Assembly (NCBI RefSeq): GCF_003431825.1
Contig: NZ_CP020083.1
Span: 2,332,501-2,396,500 of the forward strand
Length of the DNA: 64,000 nucleotides
Direction of reading: 5' to 3'
Source: Blastomonas fulva
GTDB taxonomy: Bacteria; Pseudomonadota; Alphaproteobacteria; Sphingomonadales; Sphingomonadaceae
The notes beneath the pieces are model-generated. The model ran no database searches, had not been told where the DNA came from, and saw only the letters and a list, made by a program, of their open reading frames with translations. Positions 47,996 through 55,786 of the stretch are shown here, piece after piece (position 1 is the first letter of the stretch; every line of letters starts with the position of its first letter). The position numbers were made by a program, and so were the translations under genes.

Positions 47996-48439
47996 TCAGG
48001 CGTTGGGCGTTTCCGGCGCGTCGCCAAAGGCCCACATGCGTTCCAGATTGTAGAAGGTGCGCACTTCCGGGCGGAACAGATGGACGATGACATCGCCGGC
48101 ATCGATCAGAACCCAATCGGCATTGGTCAGACCTTCGATCCGCGCGATGCCGCCGGACTGCTTGATCTTCTCGGCGAGCTTCTGCGCCATCGACGCGACC
48201 TGGCGGGTCGAGCGACCCGAGGCGATGACCATGAAATCGGCGATGTTGCTTTTGCCGGCGAGCGGGATCGAGACCACTTCCTGCGCCTGATCGTCGTCGA
48301 GCGACTGCATCACCAGCGCGTGCAGTTCGGTGGCTTCGGCCAGCTGCGTTTCCGCGGTCCGGTGGGACGGGCGAACCGCGCCGGTCTGGGCGGTACCGGG
48401 CTGGGCGGTGCCGGTCGGGGTGGGGGAAAGATTGGTCAA
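47996..48439 (-). CDS. rsfS: Ribosomal silencing factor
   Basis: Binds ribosomal protein L14 and blocks subunit joining when nutrients are short. 147 residues. The first 30 are a variable tail with a short GTAQPGTAQTG repeat. The Iojap/RsfS core then reads DFMVIASGRSTRQVASMAQKL, IEGLTNADWVLIDAGDVIVHLF and FYNLERMW. Gene order nadD-rsfS-rlmH is widely conserved. 127 bases separate it from nadD. Confidence 0.95.
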   Translation of the reverse strand: MTNLSPTPTGTAQPGTAQTGAVRPSHRTAETQLAEATELHALVMQSLDDDQAQEVVSIPLAGKSNIADFMVIASGRSTRQVASMAQKLAEKIKQSGGIARIEGLTNADWVLIDAGDVIVHLFRPEVRTFYNLERMWAFGDAPETPNA

Positions 48440-48566
48440 TGGAACTCCTTGCGAAAATACGCTTGATCATGGGTCCGGCGCCGGAACGGCGACCGCGAGA
48501 AAGGCACAGGGTGAGGGGTTGAAAACATATCCCGGCAAGGGATGGATGAAGGTCCGGCTGGGGCCG

Positions 48567-49211
48567 TCACGCTAGGACCTGCCGGGTCACTGCATCGCGC
48601 ACGATTGCATCGGCGTAATCCAGGGACCAGTCGGGATCACCCCTGCGCAAAGCAGTGGCAGATCGCGGATCAGGACGAAAGCGCAGCTGCACGAGCGCCG
48701 GCATACTCCATCGTGTCCAGTCACTTGCCTGGTCCCGGGGCCGGACACGATGCCCGAACCAGGCCATTGCGGGGGCCGTAATGGCACCTCCATCATATCC
48801 GGGCCGGGCGATGACTGCAATCGGCATTTGCCGCGCTATGTCGCGCCACCGGTGCCATCGGTGGAAATTGGCCAGATTGTCCGCGCCCATGATCCAGATG
48901 AACTCGCGCCTGGGATGCCGTTTGCGCAGTTTTGAAAGCGTATCGACGGTGTAGCGCGTGCCCAGCTGCGACTCGATCGCGGTGGCGCGGATGCGGCTGC
49001 GGCGGCTCATCTTGCGCGCAGACGCGAGCCGCGCCTTGAGGCTGGCCATGTCGGATGCGCCGGCCTTCAGCGGGTTGCCGGGGCTGACCATCCACCAGAT
49101 CTCGTCGAGCCCCAAGGCTTCCATCGCGAACAGGCTGATCGCGCGGTGTCCGCGATGCGCCGGGTTGAACGATCCGCCGAGCAGGCCGGTGCGAACGGGA
49201 CGGTTGTTCAT
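48567..49211 (-). CDS. nadD: Nicotinate-nucleotide adenylyltransferase
   Basis: Joins nicotinate mononucleotide and ATP to form deamido-NAD. 214 residues with GLLGGSFNPAHRGHRAISLF (the HxGH nucleotidyltransferase motif at 19-22), DEIWWMVSPGNPLK and the ISTTxxR-equivalent region replaced by a variable C-terminus. Unusually, its ATG overlaps the stop of a ParE-like toxin gene (ATGA), so translation of nadD may depend on that toxin module. Normally nadD directly follows proA in alphaproteobacteria. Confidence 0.94.
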   Translation of the reverse strand: MNNRPVRTGLLGGSFNPAHRGHRAISLFAMEALGLDEIWWMVSPGNPLKAGASDMASLKARLASARKMSRRSRIRATAIESQLGTRYTVDTLSKLRKRHPRREFIWIMGADNLANFHRWHRWRDIARQMPIAVIARPGYDGGAITAPAMAWFGHRVRPRDQASDWTRWSMPALVQLRFRPDPRSATALRRGDPDWSLDYADAIVRDAVTRQVLA

Positions 49212-49492
49212 TCAGGCAGACCCCAGTCCTGGCGCTCGTGATAGACGCGCAGGATGTGCAATCCATCGTCCTCGACAGCATAGATCATCAAAAACGGGGC
49301 CTTCTTCATTCGCCATTTGCGATGACCCGACGCTCCGACAGGAGATCCCAGCCGCGGGAATTCAAGCAATCGGGAAATCGCTGCCTCAAGCGCCTCGACG
49401 ATATTGAGAGCGTAGGTCGGGTCTTGCTCAAGAGCGCTCTCGTAAAATTTGAGAAAGTCAGCCTGCGCTGGCAGCGACCACTTTACTTGCAT
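49208..49492 (-). CDS. ParE/RelE-family toxin
   Basis: 94 residues. The RelE-fold pattern is seen as WSLPAQADFLKFYESALEQD (first helices), RLLEFPRLGSPVGASGHRKW, and the C-terminal strands KAPFLMIYAVEDDGLHILRVYHERQDW, ending in the ParE-like IYxxxxxxLxIxRVxHxxxD. ParE toxins poison gyrase and RelE toxins cleave mRNA; which applies is unknown. It starts on the last base of its antitoxin's stop and ends inside the nadD start, so three genes are chained. Confidence 0.88.
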   Translation of the reverse strand: MQVKWSLPAQADFLKFYESALEQDPTYALNIVEALEAAISRLLEFPRLGSPVGASGHRKWRMKKAPFLMIYAVEDDGLHILRVYHERQDWGLPE

Positions 49493-49782
49493 CAGGCTGC
49501 TTCATCTCGCTCATGCTTCTGGGCAGCGATCTTCGCTCTGGCGCCCACCTTCATCTCGGTGATCCACTCCTCCATCTGCTCCTGGGTCAGATAGTCGCCG
49601 CGCCCGATCGCATCCTCGCCTTCCTTGACGAAATCCAGGAACGCGGTTTCGGCGCGGGCCATCTTTTCGATCGCGCGGGCGGCGAGCCAGCTACGGCTGC
49701 GGCCTTGCGCGGCGGCGAGGCGATCGACGAGCGCCATGACTTCGGGATCGATGCGGGCGGTGATGACCTGTGACTTGCTCAT
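49492..49782 (-). CDS. Ribbon-helix-helix (CopG-like) antitoxin
   Basis: 96 residues from ATG 49782. The N-terminal RHH DNA-binding domain is QVITARIDPEVMALVDRLAA followed by GRSRSWLAARAIEKM. The C-terminal helix-rich part (EDAIGRGDYLTQEQMEEWIT) should wrap the toxin. Start chosen since MSKSQVITARIDPE is the standard opening and a promoter-like palindrome lies directly upstream. It should repress its own promoter together with the toxin. Confidence 0.88.
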   Translation of the reverse strand: MSKSQVITARIDPEVMALVDRLAAAQGRSRSWLAARAIEKMARAETAFLDFVKEGEDAIGRGDYLTQEQMEEWITEMKVGARAKIAAQKHERDEAA

Positions 49783-49790
49783 GGGCGCAT

Positions 49791-49805
49791 GTATACAATG
49801 TATAC
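49791..49805 (-). promoter_or_regulatory. Palindromic operator of the RHH/ParE module
   Basis: GTATAC-AAT-GTATAC, two exact inverted half-sites 9 bases upstream of the antitoxin ATG, also readable as tandem TGTATAC copies, the form RHH dimers bind. It is A/T-rich in a GC-rich region and contains TATAC-type -10 words, so binding would block RNA polymerase. It falls between the proA stop and the antitoxin start. Confidence 0.7.
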
Positions 49806-49825
49806 GCATTGGCGGCAACCGGCGA

Positions 49826-51106
49826 TCAGGCGCGAACCTGACCCGTTCCTTCGACCAGCCATTTGTATGTCGTCAGCCCCTCCAGCGCGACCGGTCCGCG
49901 TGCGTGCAGCCGCCCGGTGGCGATGCCGATCTCCGCGCCCAGCCCGAATTCTCCGCCATCGGCGAACTGGCTCGAGGCGTTGACCATCACGATGGCGCTG
50001 TCGACTTCGGCCTGGAACCGCGCGGCGGCGGAAGCATCACTGGTGATGATCGCATCGGTGTGGCCCGAGCTGTGCCGCGCGATATGGGCGAGCGCGCCAT
50101 CGAGGCCGTCGACAAAGGCCGCCGAGACGATGGCGTCGAGATATTCGGTGTCCCAGTCCTCGTCGCTCGCCGAGACTGCGCGTGGTTCGAGCTCAAGCAC
50201 CATATCGTCGCCGCGTACCTCGCAACCGCCATCGGCCAGCGCCGCGAGCAAGGACGCAGCATCAGGATAGTCCCGGTCGATCAGCAGCGTTTCCATCGCC
50301 CCGCAAATTCCGGTGCGACGCAGCTTGGCATTCACGACGATCGCCTTGGCCATATCAGGGTCGGCGGCCGCATGGACGAAGCTGTGGCAGATGCCGTCGA
50401 GATGCGCGAGCACGGGAACGCGCGCATCGGCCTGAACGCGCGCGACCAGCGACTTGCCGCCGCGCGGGATGATCAGGTCGATTCCGCCGCTGGCCGCGAG
50501 CATCGCACCGACGGCATCGCGATCCTGGGTCGGCACCAGTTGCACCGCCGATGCGCCGATCCCTGCGCCGTTGAGCCCGCGCACAAAGCTGGCGTGCAGC
50601 GCGCGGTTGCTGTGCATCGCCTCGCTGCCGCCGCGAAGGATCACCGCATTGCCCGACCGCACGCACAAGGCAGCGGCGTCGATGGTGACGTTGGGGCGGC
50701 TTTCATAGATGATCCCGATCACCCCGATCGGCACGCGCACCCGGCGCAATGTCATGCCCGCAGGCGCGGTGCGCCGGTCGATTTCCTCACCCACCGGATC
50801 GGGCAGTGCAGCGACGGCATCGACGCTTTCGGCGATCGTGGCAAGCCGTGCCGGGTCCAGCCGCAGCCGGTCCAGCAGGGCAGGGGTAAGCCCGCGTGCA
50901 GCTCCGGCCTCGCAGTCGCGGGCATTGGCTGCAAGGATCTCCGCCGTGTCGGCGCGCAAGGCCTTGGCCGCGGCGCGCAGGGCTTCGGCCTTGGCCGTGT
51001 TGCTCATCCGCTTGAGGCTGGTCGATGCCTGGCGCGCGTCCTGACAGCAGCGATCGATGATCTGGACAGCAGTCAGTTCGGGCGTGGAGGGGGCGGCGGT
51101 CAACAT
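49826..51106 (-). CDS. proA: Gamma-glutamyl phosphate reductase
   Basis: Second step of proline synthesis: glutamyl-5-phosphate to glutamate semialdehyde with NADPH. 426 residues from ATG 51106. Aldehyde-dehydrogenase fold with PIGVIGIIYESRPNVTIDAAAL, NAVILRGGSEAMHSN, and the catalytic cysteine in RRTGICGAMETLLID. FGLGAEIGIATGRLHARGP closes the active site. No proB nearby. Upstream of the toxin module and nadD on the same strand. Confidence 0.96.
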   Translation of the reverse strand: MLTAAPSTPELTAVQIIDRCCQDARQASTSLKRMSNTAKAEALRAAAKALRADTAEILAANARDCEAGAARGLTPALLDRLRLDPARLATIAESVDAVAALPDPVGEEIDRRTAPAGMTLRRVRVPIGVIGIIYESRPNVTIDAAALCVRSGNAVILRGGSEAMHSNRALHASFVRGLNGAGIGASAVQLVPTQDRDAVGAMLAASGGIDLIIPRGGKSLVARVQADARVPVLAHLDGICHSFVHAAADPDMAKAIVVNAKLRRTGICGAMETLLIDRDYPDAASLLAALADGGCEVRGDDMVLELEPRAVSASDEDWDTEYLDAIVSAAFVDGLDGALAHIARHSSGHTDAIITSDASAAARFQAEVDSAIVMVNASSQFADGGEFGLGAEIGIATGRLHARGPVALEGLTTYKWLVEGTGQVRA

Positions 51107-51146
51107 GCCCCGCCTGTAGCAGCGCAAGGCAGTGGTTCCAAGCCGC

Positions 51147-51318
51147 GACTCGGCAACCCCGCTGGATAGGAAAAAAACGACTCGCAACCGATTGCACGGA
51201 GGTTTTGACAGCTTGAATGTCGCTTCAATTGCGAAAAATTCACTTCGAAATGCGGTTCATCGCACGACTCGTCCGACTCGTGGCAATCACGAGGGAGTCG
51301 ATTCGCCAACCCCGATTC
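51147..51318 (+). promoter_or_regulatory. Cluster of seven GANTC (CcrM) sites in the proA / M23 divergent region
   Basis: GANTC pentamers start at 51147, 51179, 51266, 51275, 51295, 51300 and 51314; five lie within 53 bases. GANTC is the target of the cell-cycle DNA methyltransferase CcrM. A TTGACA -35-like hexamer is at 51205. The rest of the 258-base gap between the proA and M23 starts holds no gene. Confidence 0.7.
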
Positions 51319-51364
51319 GCTTTGCTAGCCGCGCTTCGGGGTTAATTTTAGGGTCGAACGGGTC

Positions 51365-52549
51365 GTGCGCATTTCAATGGTGCGCCAGCGTGTTACCGAT
51401 ACGCTTGCGCAATGGTTCCCTGATCGCGAATTTTTCATGCGGTCGCAGGGGCAGATCAAATTCGTGAAGGTTTCGGCGCGGCTGCAGATGGCGGTTGCGG
51501 GCGCGATTGCTGCTGCGCTGCTGCTGTGGCTGTTGGTCACGCTTGCCATGCTGGTCAGCCAGTACAGCATCAGCGCGGAGCGGCTGGCGCTGGTGGCCAA
51601 GCAGGCGCAGGTCGAAAGCTCCGCCAGCCGCGTTGCCGCCTATCGCTCCTCGGTCAACGACGTCGCCGCCGACCTGGAAAAGCGCCAGGCATTTCTCGAA
51701 GACATCGTCACCAGCTATATCGGCGAGCAGGCCGCCAGCGAGGATGCCACCACCGTGGTGGGTGATGCCGCCAAGGGCAGCAGCGACGAGGCGGCCAAGA
51801 CGGCCAAGAAGATCAGCGCCATGGTTCCCGAGGCAGCAGGGCTTGCCCGCATGGAAGCCCGCCAGATCGCCTTTGTCGAGCAACTGACCAAGGCCGCGGC
51901 AGTGCGCGCCAGCGCCGCCGAACAGGCCATTCGCAAATTCGGCCTCAACCCGGACAGCGTCGCACGCGCCAGCGCGTCCGCCCAGGGTGGTCCGTTCATT
52001 CCGCTGAAGAGCTCGGGCGCGCTTCGGCTCGACCGTCGCTTCACGACATTAGGCCAGACGCTAGCGCGCATGGATGCGCTCGAGCGGGGCCTTGTCGCCA
52101 TCCCTTCGGGCGCGCCGGCTCTGGCTCCGGCCATCACCAGCGGCTTCGGCTATCGCCGCGATCCGTTCACCGGCGCGGCAGCGCTCCATAGCGGCATCGA
52201 TTTCAAGGGTGCGCACGGCTCGTCCATCCTCGCAGCGGCCCAGGGCAAGATCGTTTTCGCGGGCGTGAAGAACGGCTATGGCAATTGCGTCGAAGTGTCG
52301 CACGGCAACGGCCTCGTGACCCGCTATGCCCACCTGTCCTCGATCGGCGTCCGCATCGGGCAGAAGGTCGACAAGGGTGAACGCCTGGGCGGCATGGGAA
52401 GCACCGGCCGGTCCACCGGCACGCATCTGCACTTTGAAGTGCGCCACAACGACCGTGCCATGAACCCCCGCCCGTTTCTGGAGGCCAACCGAGATGTTCT
52501 CAAGATCCAAGCCGTCGCCGAACAGCGGACCGACGACGCCACCCGCTAA
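51365..52549 (+). CDS. M23 peptidoglycan endopeptidase paired with bactofilin
   Basis: 394 residues from GTG 51365 (ATG 51377 possible). A short cytoplasmic tail, one membrane helix at about 41-65 (QMAVAGAIAAALLLWLLVTL), a periplasmic coiled coil (about 70-200), then a complete LytM/M23 domain: GYRRDPFTGAAALHSGIDF supplies the first His and Asp, THLHFEVRHN the HxH pair. So it should be catalytically active on peptide cross-links. Its last 56 bases overlap the bactofilin gene, which suggests a shape-controlling complex. Confidence 0.92.
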   Translation: MRISMVRQRVTDTLAQWFPDREFFMRSQGQIKFVKVSARLQMAVAGAIAAALLLWLLVTLAMLVSQYSISAERLALVAKQAQVESSASRVAAYRSSVNDVAADLEKRQAFLEDIVTSYIGEQAASEDATTVVGDAAKGSSDEAAKTAKKISAMVPEAAGLARMEARQIAFVEQLTKAAAVRASAAEQAIRKFGLNPDSVARASASAQGGPFIPLKSSGALRLDRRFTTLGQTLARMDALERGLVAIPSGAPALAPAITSGFGYRRDPFTGAAALHSGIDFKGAHGSSILAAAQGKIVFAGVKNGYGNCVEVSHGNGLVTRYAHLSSIGVRIGQKVDKGERLGGMGSTGRSTGTHLHFEVRHNDRAMNPRPFLEANRDVLKIQAVAEQRTDDATR

Positions 52550-52976
52550 CGCCCGCTCAGCCAGGTCAGGATCCAGCATGGTCGGTAATTCCACTTTCTC
52601 CGTGATCGGCTCCGATGTGGTGATCACCGGCAACATCTCGGCGAAGGTCGATCTGCACATTGATGGCCGGGTGGAAGGCGATATCAGCTGTGCCTCGCTG
52701 GTGCAGGGCGAATCGAGCAGCATCCACGGCGCGATCACTGCGGAGACCGCGCGACTCGCAGGCAATGTGACCGGATCGGTCGATGCCCGCGATCTGGTGA
52801 TCACCGCCAGCGCGCAGGTGACTGGTGACGTCAGCTACGAGACGATCACCATCGAGCAGGGTGGTCATGTCGATGGGCAGTTCCGTCACAAGAGCAAGGT
52901 CGCCCATTCCGCAGCGTCCACGCTCGCCAACCCCGCTTCGGGCGAGGACCGCCCGGCGCTTTTGCTGTCGAACTGA
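52494..52976 (+). CDS. Bactofilin (polymer-forming cytoskeletal protein)
   Basis: 160 residues. A disordered, proline/serine-rich N-terminus is followed by the right-handed beta-helix core from about residue 33: FSVIGSDVVITGNISAKVDL, HIDGRVEGDISCASLVQGES, then GNVTGSVDARDLVITASAQV and TGDVSYETITIEQGGHVDGQ in short near-repeats of about 18 residues. Bactofilins polymerise on the membrane without nucleotide and recruit peptidoglycan enzymes. It starts inside the M23 gene in another frame, a linkage conserved in several bacteria. Confidence 0.93.
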   Translation: MFSRSKPSPNSGPTTPPANARSARSGSSMVGNSTFSVIGSDVVITGNISAKVDLHIDGRVEGDISCASLVQGESSSIHGAITAETARLAGNVTGSVDARDLVITASAQVTGDVSYETITIEQGGHVDGQFRHKSKVAHSAASTLANPASGEDRPALLLSN

Positions 52977-53045
52977 CGCCGCCAAAGCATCGCCGCTGCA
53001 AAATGCCGCTTTGCGTGAGCGCTGAGCCCGCTTAATCATGCGGGC

Positions 53046-53732
53046 ATGACACAAACCCGCCCGATCCTCGCCGCGCTGCCCTTGCTGGCCGCGACCCTGC
53101 TTGCCGCTTGCCAGGCCGAGCCGGAGAAACGGGCCGAGGCTGCGCAGGATCCGCATCAGGGCATCGACCTGCCACCGGGACATCCGGCGATCGCGCTTCC
53201 GGGCGAGGGCGGGGCAGAAAGCAATCCGGCAGCATCGGGTCACCCGCCGGTGATCAGCCTGGATGGCGAGGGGCTGCGGTTGGTCGATCCCAAAAGCGGC
53301 GCGACACGGCCACTGGCGTTCGGAGTCGATCAGGCGCAGCTGAGGCTGGTTGCAGAGAAGCTCAAGGGCCCGGCCAAGGCGGGTCGCAACGAAGAATGTG
53401 GTGCAGGCCCGCTGAGTTATTTGAGTTGGGATGACGGGCTGACGCTGTATTCGCTCGATGGGCTGTTCGCCGGCTGGGCGCTCGATGAGGCTGGCGCTGC
53501 GGTTCCCGCCAAGCCCGCAACGGGCCAGCCTGCGCCCAAGCTCACCACGATCAGCGGAATCGGCATCGGGTCCAGCCGCACGCAGTTGCTCGATGTCTAT
53601 GATGCGACGATCGAACAGACGACGCTGGGCACCGAGTTCAACGCCGCCGGGCTTTCGGGCATATTGGATGGCCCCGGACCCAAGGCCAAGGTGACCAACC
53701 TGTGGTCGGGCGTGAACTGCGTCTTTCGCTGA
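53046..53732 (+). CDS. Lipoprotein of unknown function
   Basis: 228 residues. Signal RPILAALPLLAATLLAACQAE with lipobox LAAC. After a proline-rich linker, the C-terminal domain holds FGVDQAQLRLVAEKL, ECGAGPLSYLSWDDGLTLY, FAGWALDE, then TISGIGIGSSRTQLLDVYDA and a final NCVFR; the two distant cysteines may pair. Similar lipoproteins with an IGSSRxxLxxxY element are frequent in sphingomonads but unnamed. Convergent with the XRE gene, one base apart. Confidence 0.75.
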   Translation: MTQTRPILAALPLLAATLLAACQAEPEKRAEAAQDPHQGIDLPPGHPAIALPGEGGAESNPAASGHPPVISLDGEGLRLVDPKSGATRPLAFGVDQAQLRLVAEKLKGPAKAGRNEECGAGPLSYLSWDDGLTLYSLDGLFAGWALDEAGAAVPAKPATGQPAPKLTTISGIGIGSSRTQLLDVYDATIEQTTLGTEFNAAGLSGILDGPGPKAKVTNLWSGVNCVFR

Positions 53733-54023
53733 TCAGGCCGCGTCGGCGATCGCCTTGGCTGCCAGTTCGGGTTCCGCGGCAATGACCTTGAGATAGGCGC
53801 GCACCGCGGGCGGCGGCATGTGCCGTCCGATCTCGTACTGGCGGATATTGGCGAGCGGAATGCCATAGGCGCGAGCAAACTCGTCCTGGCTCATGCCCAG
53901 CCGATTGCGCAGCATGCGGATCCGGCGACCCATCAGCCCCCGTTCCAGTCCGGCAACGCTTACGTCCCGATCTTCCGGATCGTTAGGGTCTGCCGGAATA
54001 GCGATCATAGTCTCTTTGTTCAC
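53733..54023 (-). CDS. XRE-type helix-turn-helix antitoxin (partner of BrnT-like toxin)
   Basis: 96 residues. The HTH is RRIRMLRNRLGMSQDEFARAY followed by GIPLANIRQYEIGRHMPPP, with an acidic N-terminal tail (PADPNDPEDRDVSV). It overlaps the 3' end of the BrnT-like gene by 41 bases, so they are one unit. Most known BrnT toxins pair with the ribbon-helix-helix antitoxin BrnA; here the partner is an XRE protein. Role as antitoxin and autoregulator is inferred from position and fold. Confidence 0.82.
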   Translation of the reverse strand: MNKETMIAIPADPNDPEDRDVSVAGLERGLMGRRIRMLRNRLGMSQDEFARAYGIPLANIRQYEIGRHMPPPAVRAYLKVIAAEPELAAKAIADAA

Positions 54024-54264
54024 CAGAATTGCTCCTTCTTACCGATATCAGGCGGCATGTGTCGCCCCGCCAAACGTGAATGACGGTCCACAGTTTGCCG
54101 CTGACCAGGCCGATGGCCTTGAATCGCTCTTCCTCATCCCCCAAGCGGATCGTCGGCAGAAGAACGAGTTGCGCATCATCGAAAACCCGTTTGCCGAACG
54201 CGAGGGGTACACCGTGCTCGAACCGGTTGACCTCGTCCTTGGCGGGATCGAATGCGATGTCCAT
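53983..54264 (-). CDS. BrnT-family toxin
   Basis: 93 residues with the BrnT pattern: IAFDPAKDEVNRFEHGVPLA, then FGKRVFDDAQLVLLP, GDEEERFKAIGLVSGKLWTV and the C-terminal RLISVRRSNSGEQRDY. BrnT has a RelE-like fold and stops translation in known cases. Toxin-first gene order is as in brnTA. A TGTGA-A-TCACA dyad sits 16 bases before the ATG. Confidence 0.88.
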   Translation of the reverse strand: MDIAFDPAKDEVNRFEHGVPLAFGKRVFDDAQLVLLPTIRLGDEEERFKAIGLVSGKLWTVIHVWRGDTCRLISVRRSNSGEQRDYDRYSGRP

Positions 54265-54279
54265 CGGTCGCTTATGATA

Positions 54280-54290
54280 TGTGAATCACA
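54280..54290 (-). promoter_or_regulatory. Candidate operator of the BrnT/XRE module
   Basis: TGTGAATCACA is an 11-base dyad (5+1+5) 16-26 bases upstream of the BrnT start, next to a TATCAT -10-like word on the minus strand. It is a likely site for the XRE protein. The spacing rules out a CRP/FNR site. Confidence 0.45.
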
Positions 54291-54331
54291 CAGGGATGGC
54301 AAGGCAGGGCCTCTCTGGCTAGAGCAGGGGC

Positions 54332-54919
54332 ATGACATCGCACTTCACCCCCGTCGCGCCCGGCAAGCTTGCCACTATCGTCACGCATTTTGAGATGCGC
54401 GCCCGCCCGCGCCCACGGCCGCTCAAGCCGGTCCCGCTGCGGCTCAAGCGTTGGCAGGCGCCATCAGCGGACAAGTACCGCATGCTCTATCGCAGGGTGG
54501 GCGAGCCGTGGCTGTGGTTCTCGCGGCTGCTGCTTTCGGACGACGCGCTGACCGCGATCGTTCATCACCCGGCAGTCGAGATCTTCGCGGTGCTCGACCC
54601 TCAGGGCATCGAGGTGGGGCTGCTCGAACTCGATTTTCGCCAATCCGGGGCCTGTGAGATCGCCTTTTTCGGGCTGATCCCGCAGCTGACCGGCCAGGGT
54701 TTCGGTGGCTGGATGATGGCGCAGGCGCTGACGCTGGCCTGGCGCGCCGGTATCAAGCGGGTGTGGGTGCACACTTGCACGCTGGATGATCCGCGCGCAC
54801 CGGGTTTCTACATCGCCCAAGGGTTTGTGCCGATCGCGCGCGAGATCGAGGTCATGGACGACCCGCGCCTCACCGGGTTGATCCCGCGCGAGGCTGCGCC
54901 GCACGTCCCTCTGATTTAG
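54332..54919 (+). CDS. GNAT family N-acetyltransferase
   Basis: 195 residues, cytoplasmic. GNAT fold: EIFAVLDPQGIEVGLLELDF (beta strands 2-4), then the acetyl-CoA site after CEIAFFGLIPQLTGQGFGGWMM, whose Q-x-x-G-x-G/A is LTGQGFGG, and RVWVHTCTLDDPRAPGFYIAQGF with the tyrosine of the last motif. The N-terminal 60 residues are family specific and basic. Substrate unknown. Its stop overlaps that of the convergent YciC-like gene. Confidence 0.88.
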   Translation: MTSHFTPVAPGKLATIVTHFEMRARPRPRPLKPVPLRLKRWQAPSADKYRMLYRRVGEPWLWFSRLLLSDDALTAIVHHPAVEIFAVLDPQGIEVGLLELDFRQSGACEIAFFGLIPQLTGQGFGGWMMAQALTLAWRAGIKRVWVHTCTLDDPRAPGFYIAQGFVPIAREIEVMDDPRLTGLIPREAAPHVPLI

Positions 54920-55677
54920 CTGAAGGTTTCGGCGACGTCCTCGGCCGCGGGGCCGGCCAACTGCCGATAGAGCGCTGCATAGACGCACACCATCAGCACG
55001 CTCAGGAACATGCTGAGCACCGCATCGACCAGCGTGGTCAGCGTTTCGGCCATGTCGCCCCCGATGCCCAGCCGGATGACGAGGCCGATCACGGTCACGG
55101 AGGTCAGATAGACGAAGAAGGCGGTGACCGCGACGACCAGCACGAACACCAGCACGCGGCCGCTGTTGCCCTTGGTCAGTGCCCAGGAACGGCGCAGCGC
55201 CGCGGTGATCTTGTAGTTGCGCTCGGCCACCATCGCCGGGCCTGCTACCAGCAGCTTGATGAAGATGTAGATGCCCGGCAGCACAAAGGCCAGCGAGCCG
55301 AAGAACACCATGACCCCGCTCAAAATCCCCATCGCATAATAGGGCAGCAGGATGGACAGCCCGCGGCGCATGGCCTCACCTACCGAAGGCTGCCCGCGGT
55401 CGAGGATCAGCGCCAGCATCACCACGCTGGCAAAGCCGTTGGCAAGGCCGATCAGGATGATCCAGAAGATATTGTCGGTGTAGAACTGCTGCATCCCCTG
55501 GTAGATCGTCTCGAGCGTCGCGTCGGGGGCGCTGACCGGCGGGGGCGAGAACATCGCGAAGGCGAGCCCCGGCAACAGGATAAACACCCCGGCCACGCTC
55601 AGCAGCAGTTCGCGATTGGCGCGAAACAGGTGCATCACCTCGTTCCAGCAGGCGGAAAGATCGAGCTTGCGGGTCAT
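54916..55677 (-). CDS. YciC-like multi-pass membrane protein
   Basis: 253 residues with about six hydrophobic segments, including LLLSVAGVFILLPGLAFAMF, FWIILIGLANGFASVVMLAL, YAMGILSGVMVFFGSLAFVL and LVFVLVVAVTAFFVYLTSV. The loop VAERNYKITAALRRSWALTKGN is characteristic of the UPF0259/YciC and glycerophosphodiesterase-membrane-domain group: a basic S-W-x-L-T-K-G turn. Function unknown. It diverges from lipB with 109 bases between start codons. Confidence 0.75.
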   Translation of the reverse strand: MTRKLDLSACWNEVMHLFRANRELLLSVAGVFILLPGLAFAMFSPPPVSAPDATLETIYQGMQQFYTDNIFWIILIGLANGFASVVMLALILDRGQPSVGEAMRRGLSILLPYYAMGILSGVMVFFGSLAFVLPGIYIFIKLLVAGPAMVAERNYKITAALRRSWALTKGNSGRVLVFVLVVAVTAFFVYLTSVTVIGLVIRLGIGGDMAETLTTLVDAVLSMFLSVLMVCVYAALYRQLAGPAAEDVAETFS

Positions 55678-55786
55678 GGCGGGATTGGCCTCACTGCCTA
55701 AAGCGATTAAAGGCCTGCGCTAAACGGCACGGGCACAGCGCGCAAGGCATTTGGCGCCGGGCTCCGGGCTGGAAGGCAAGGGCAGT

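Noticed and set aside
54280..54290. TGTGA...TCACA before the BrnT gene as a CRP/FNR site
   Set aside because: The arms are separated by one base, whereas CRP sites need six; an operator for the XRE antitoxin is more plausible.
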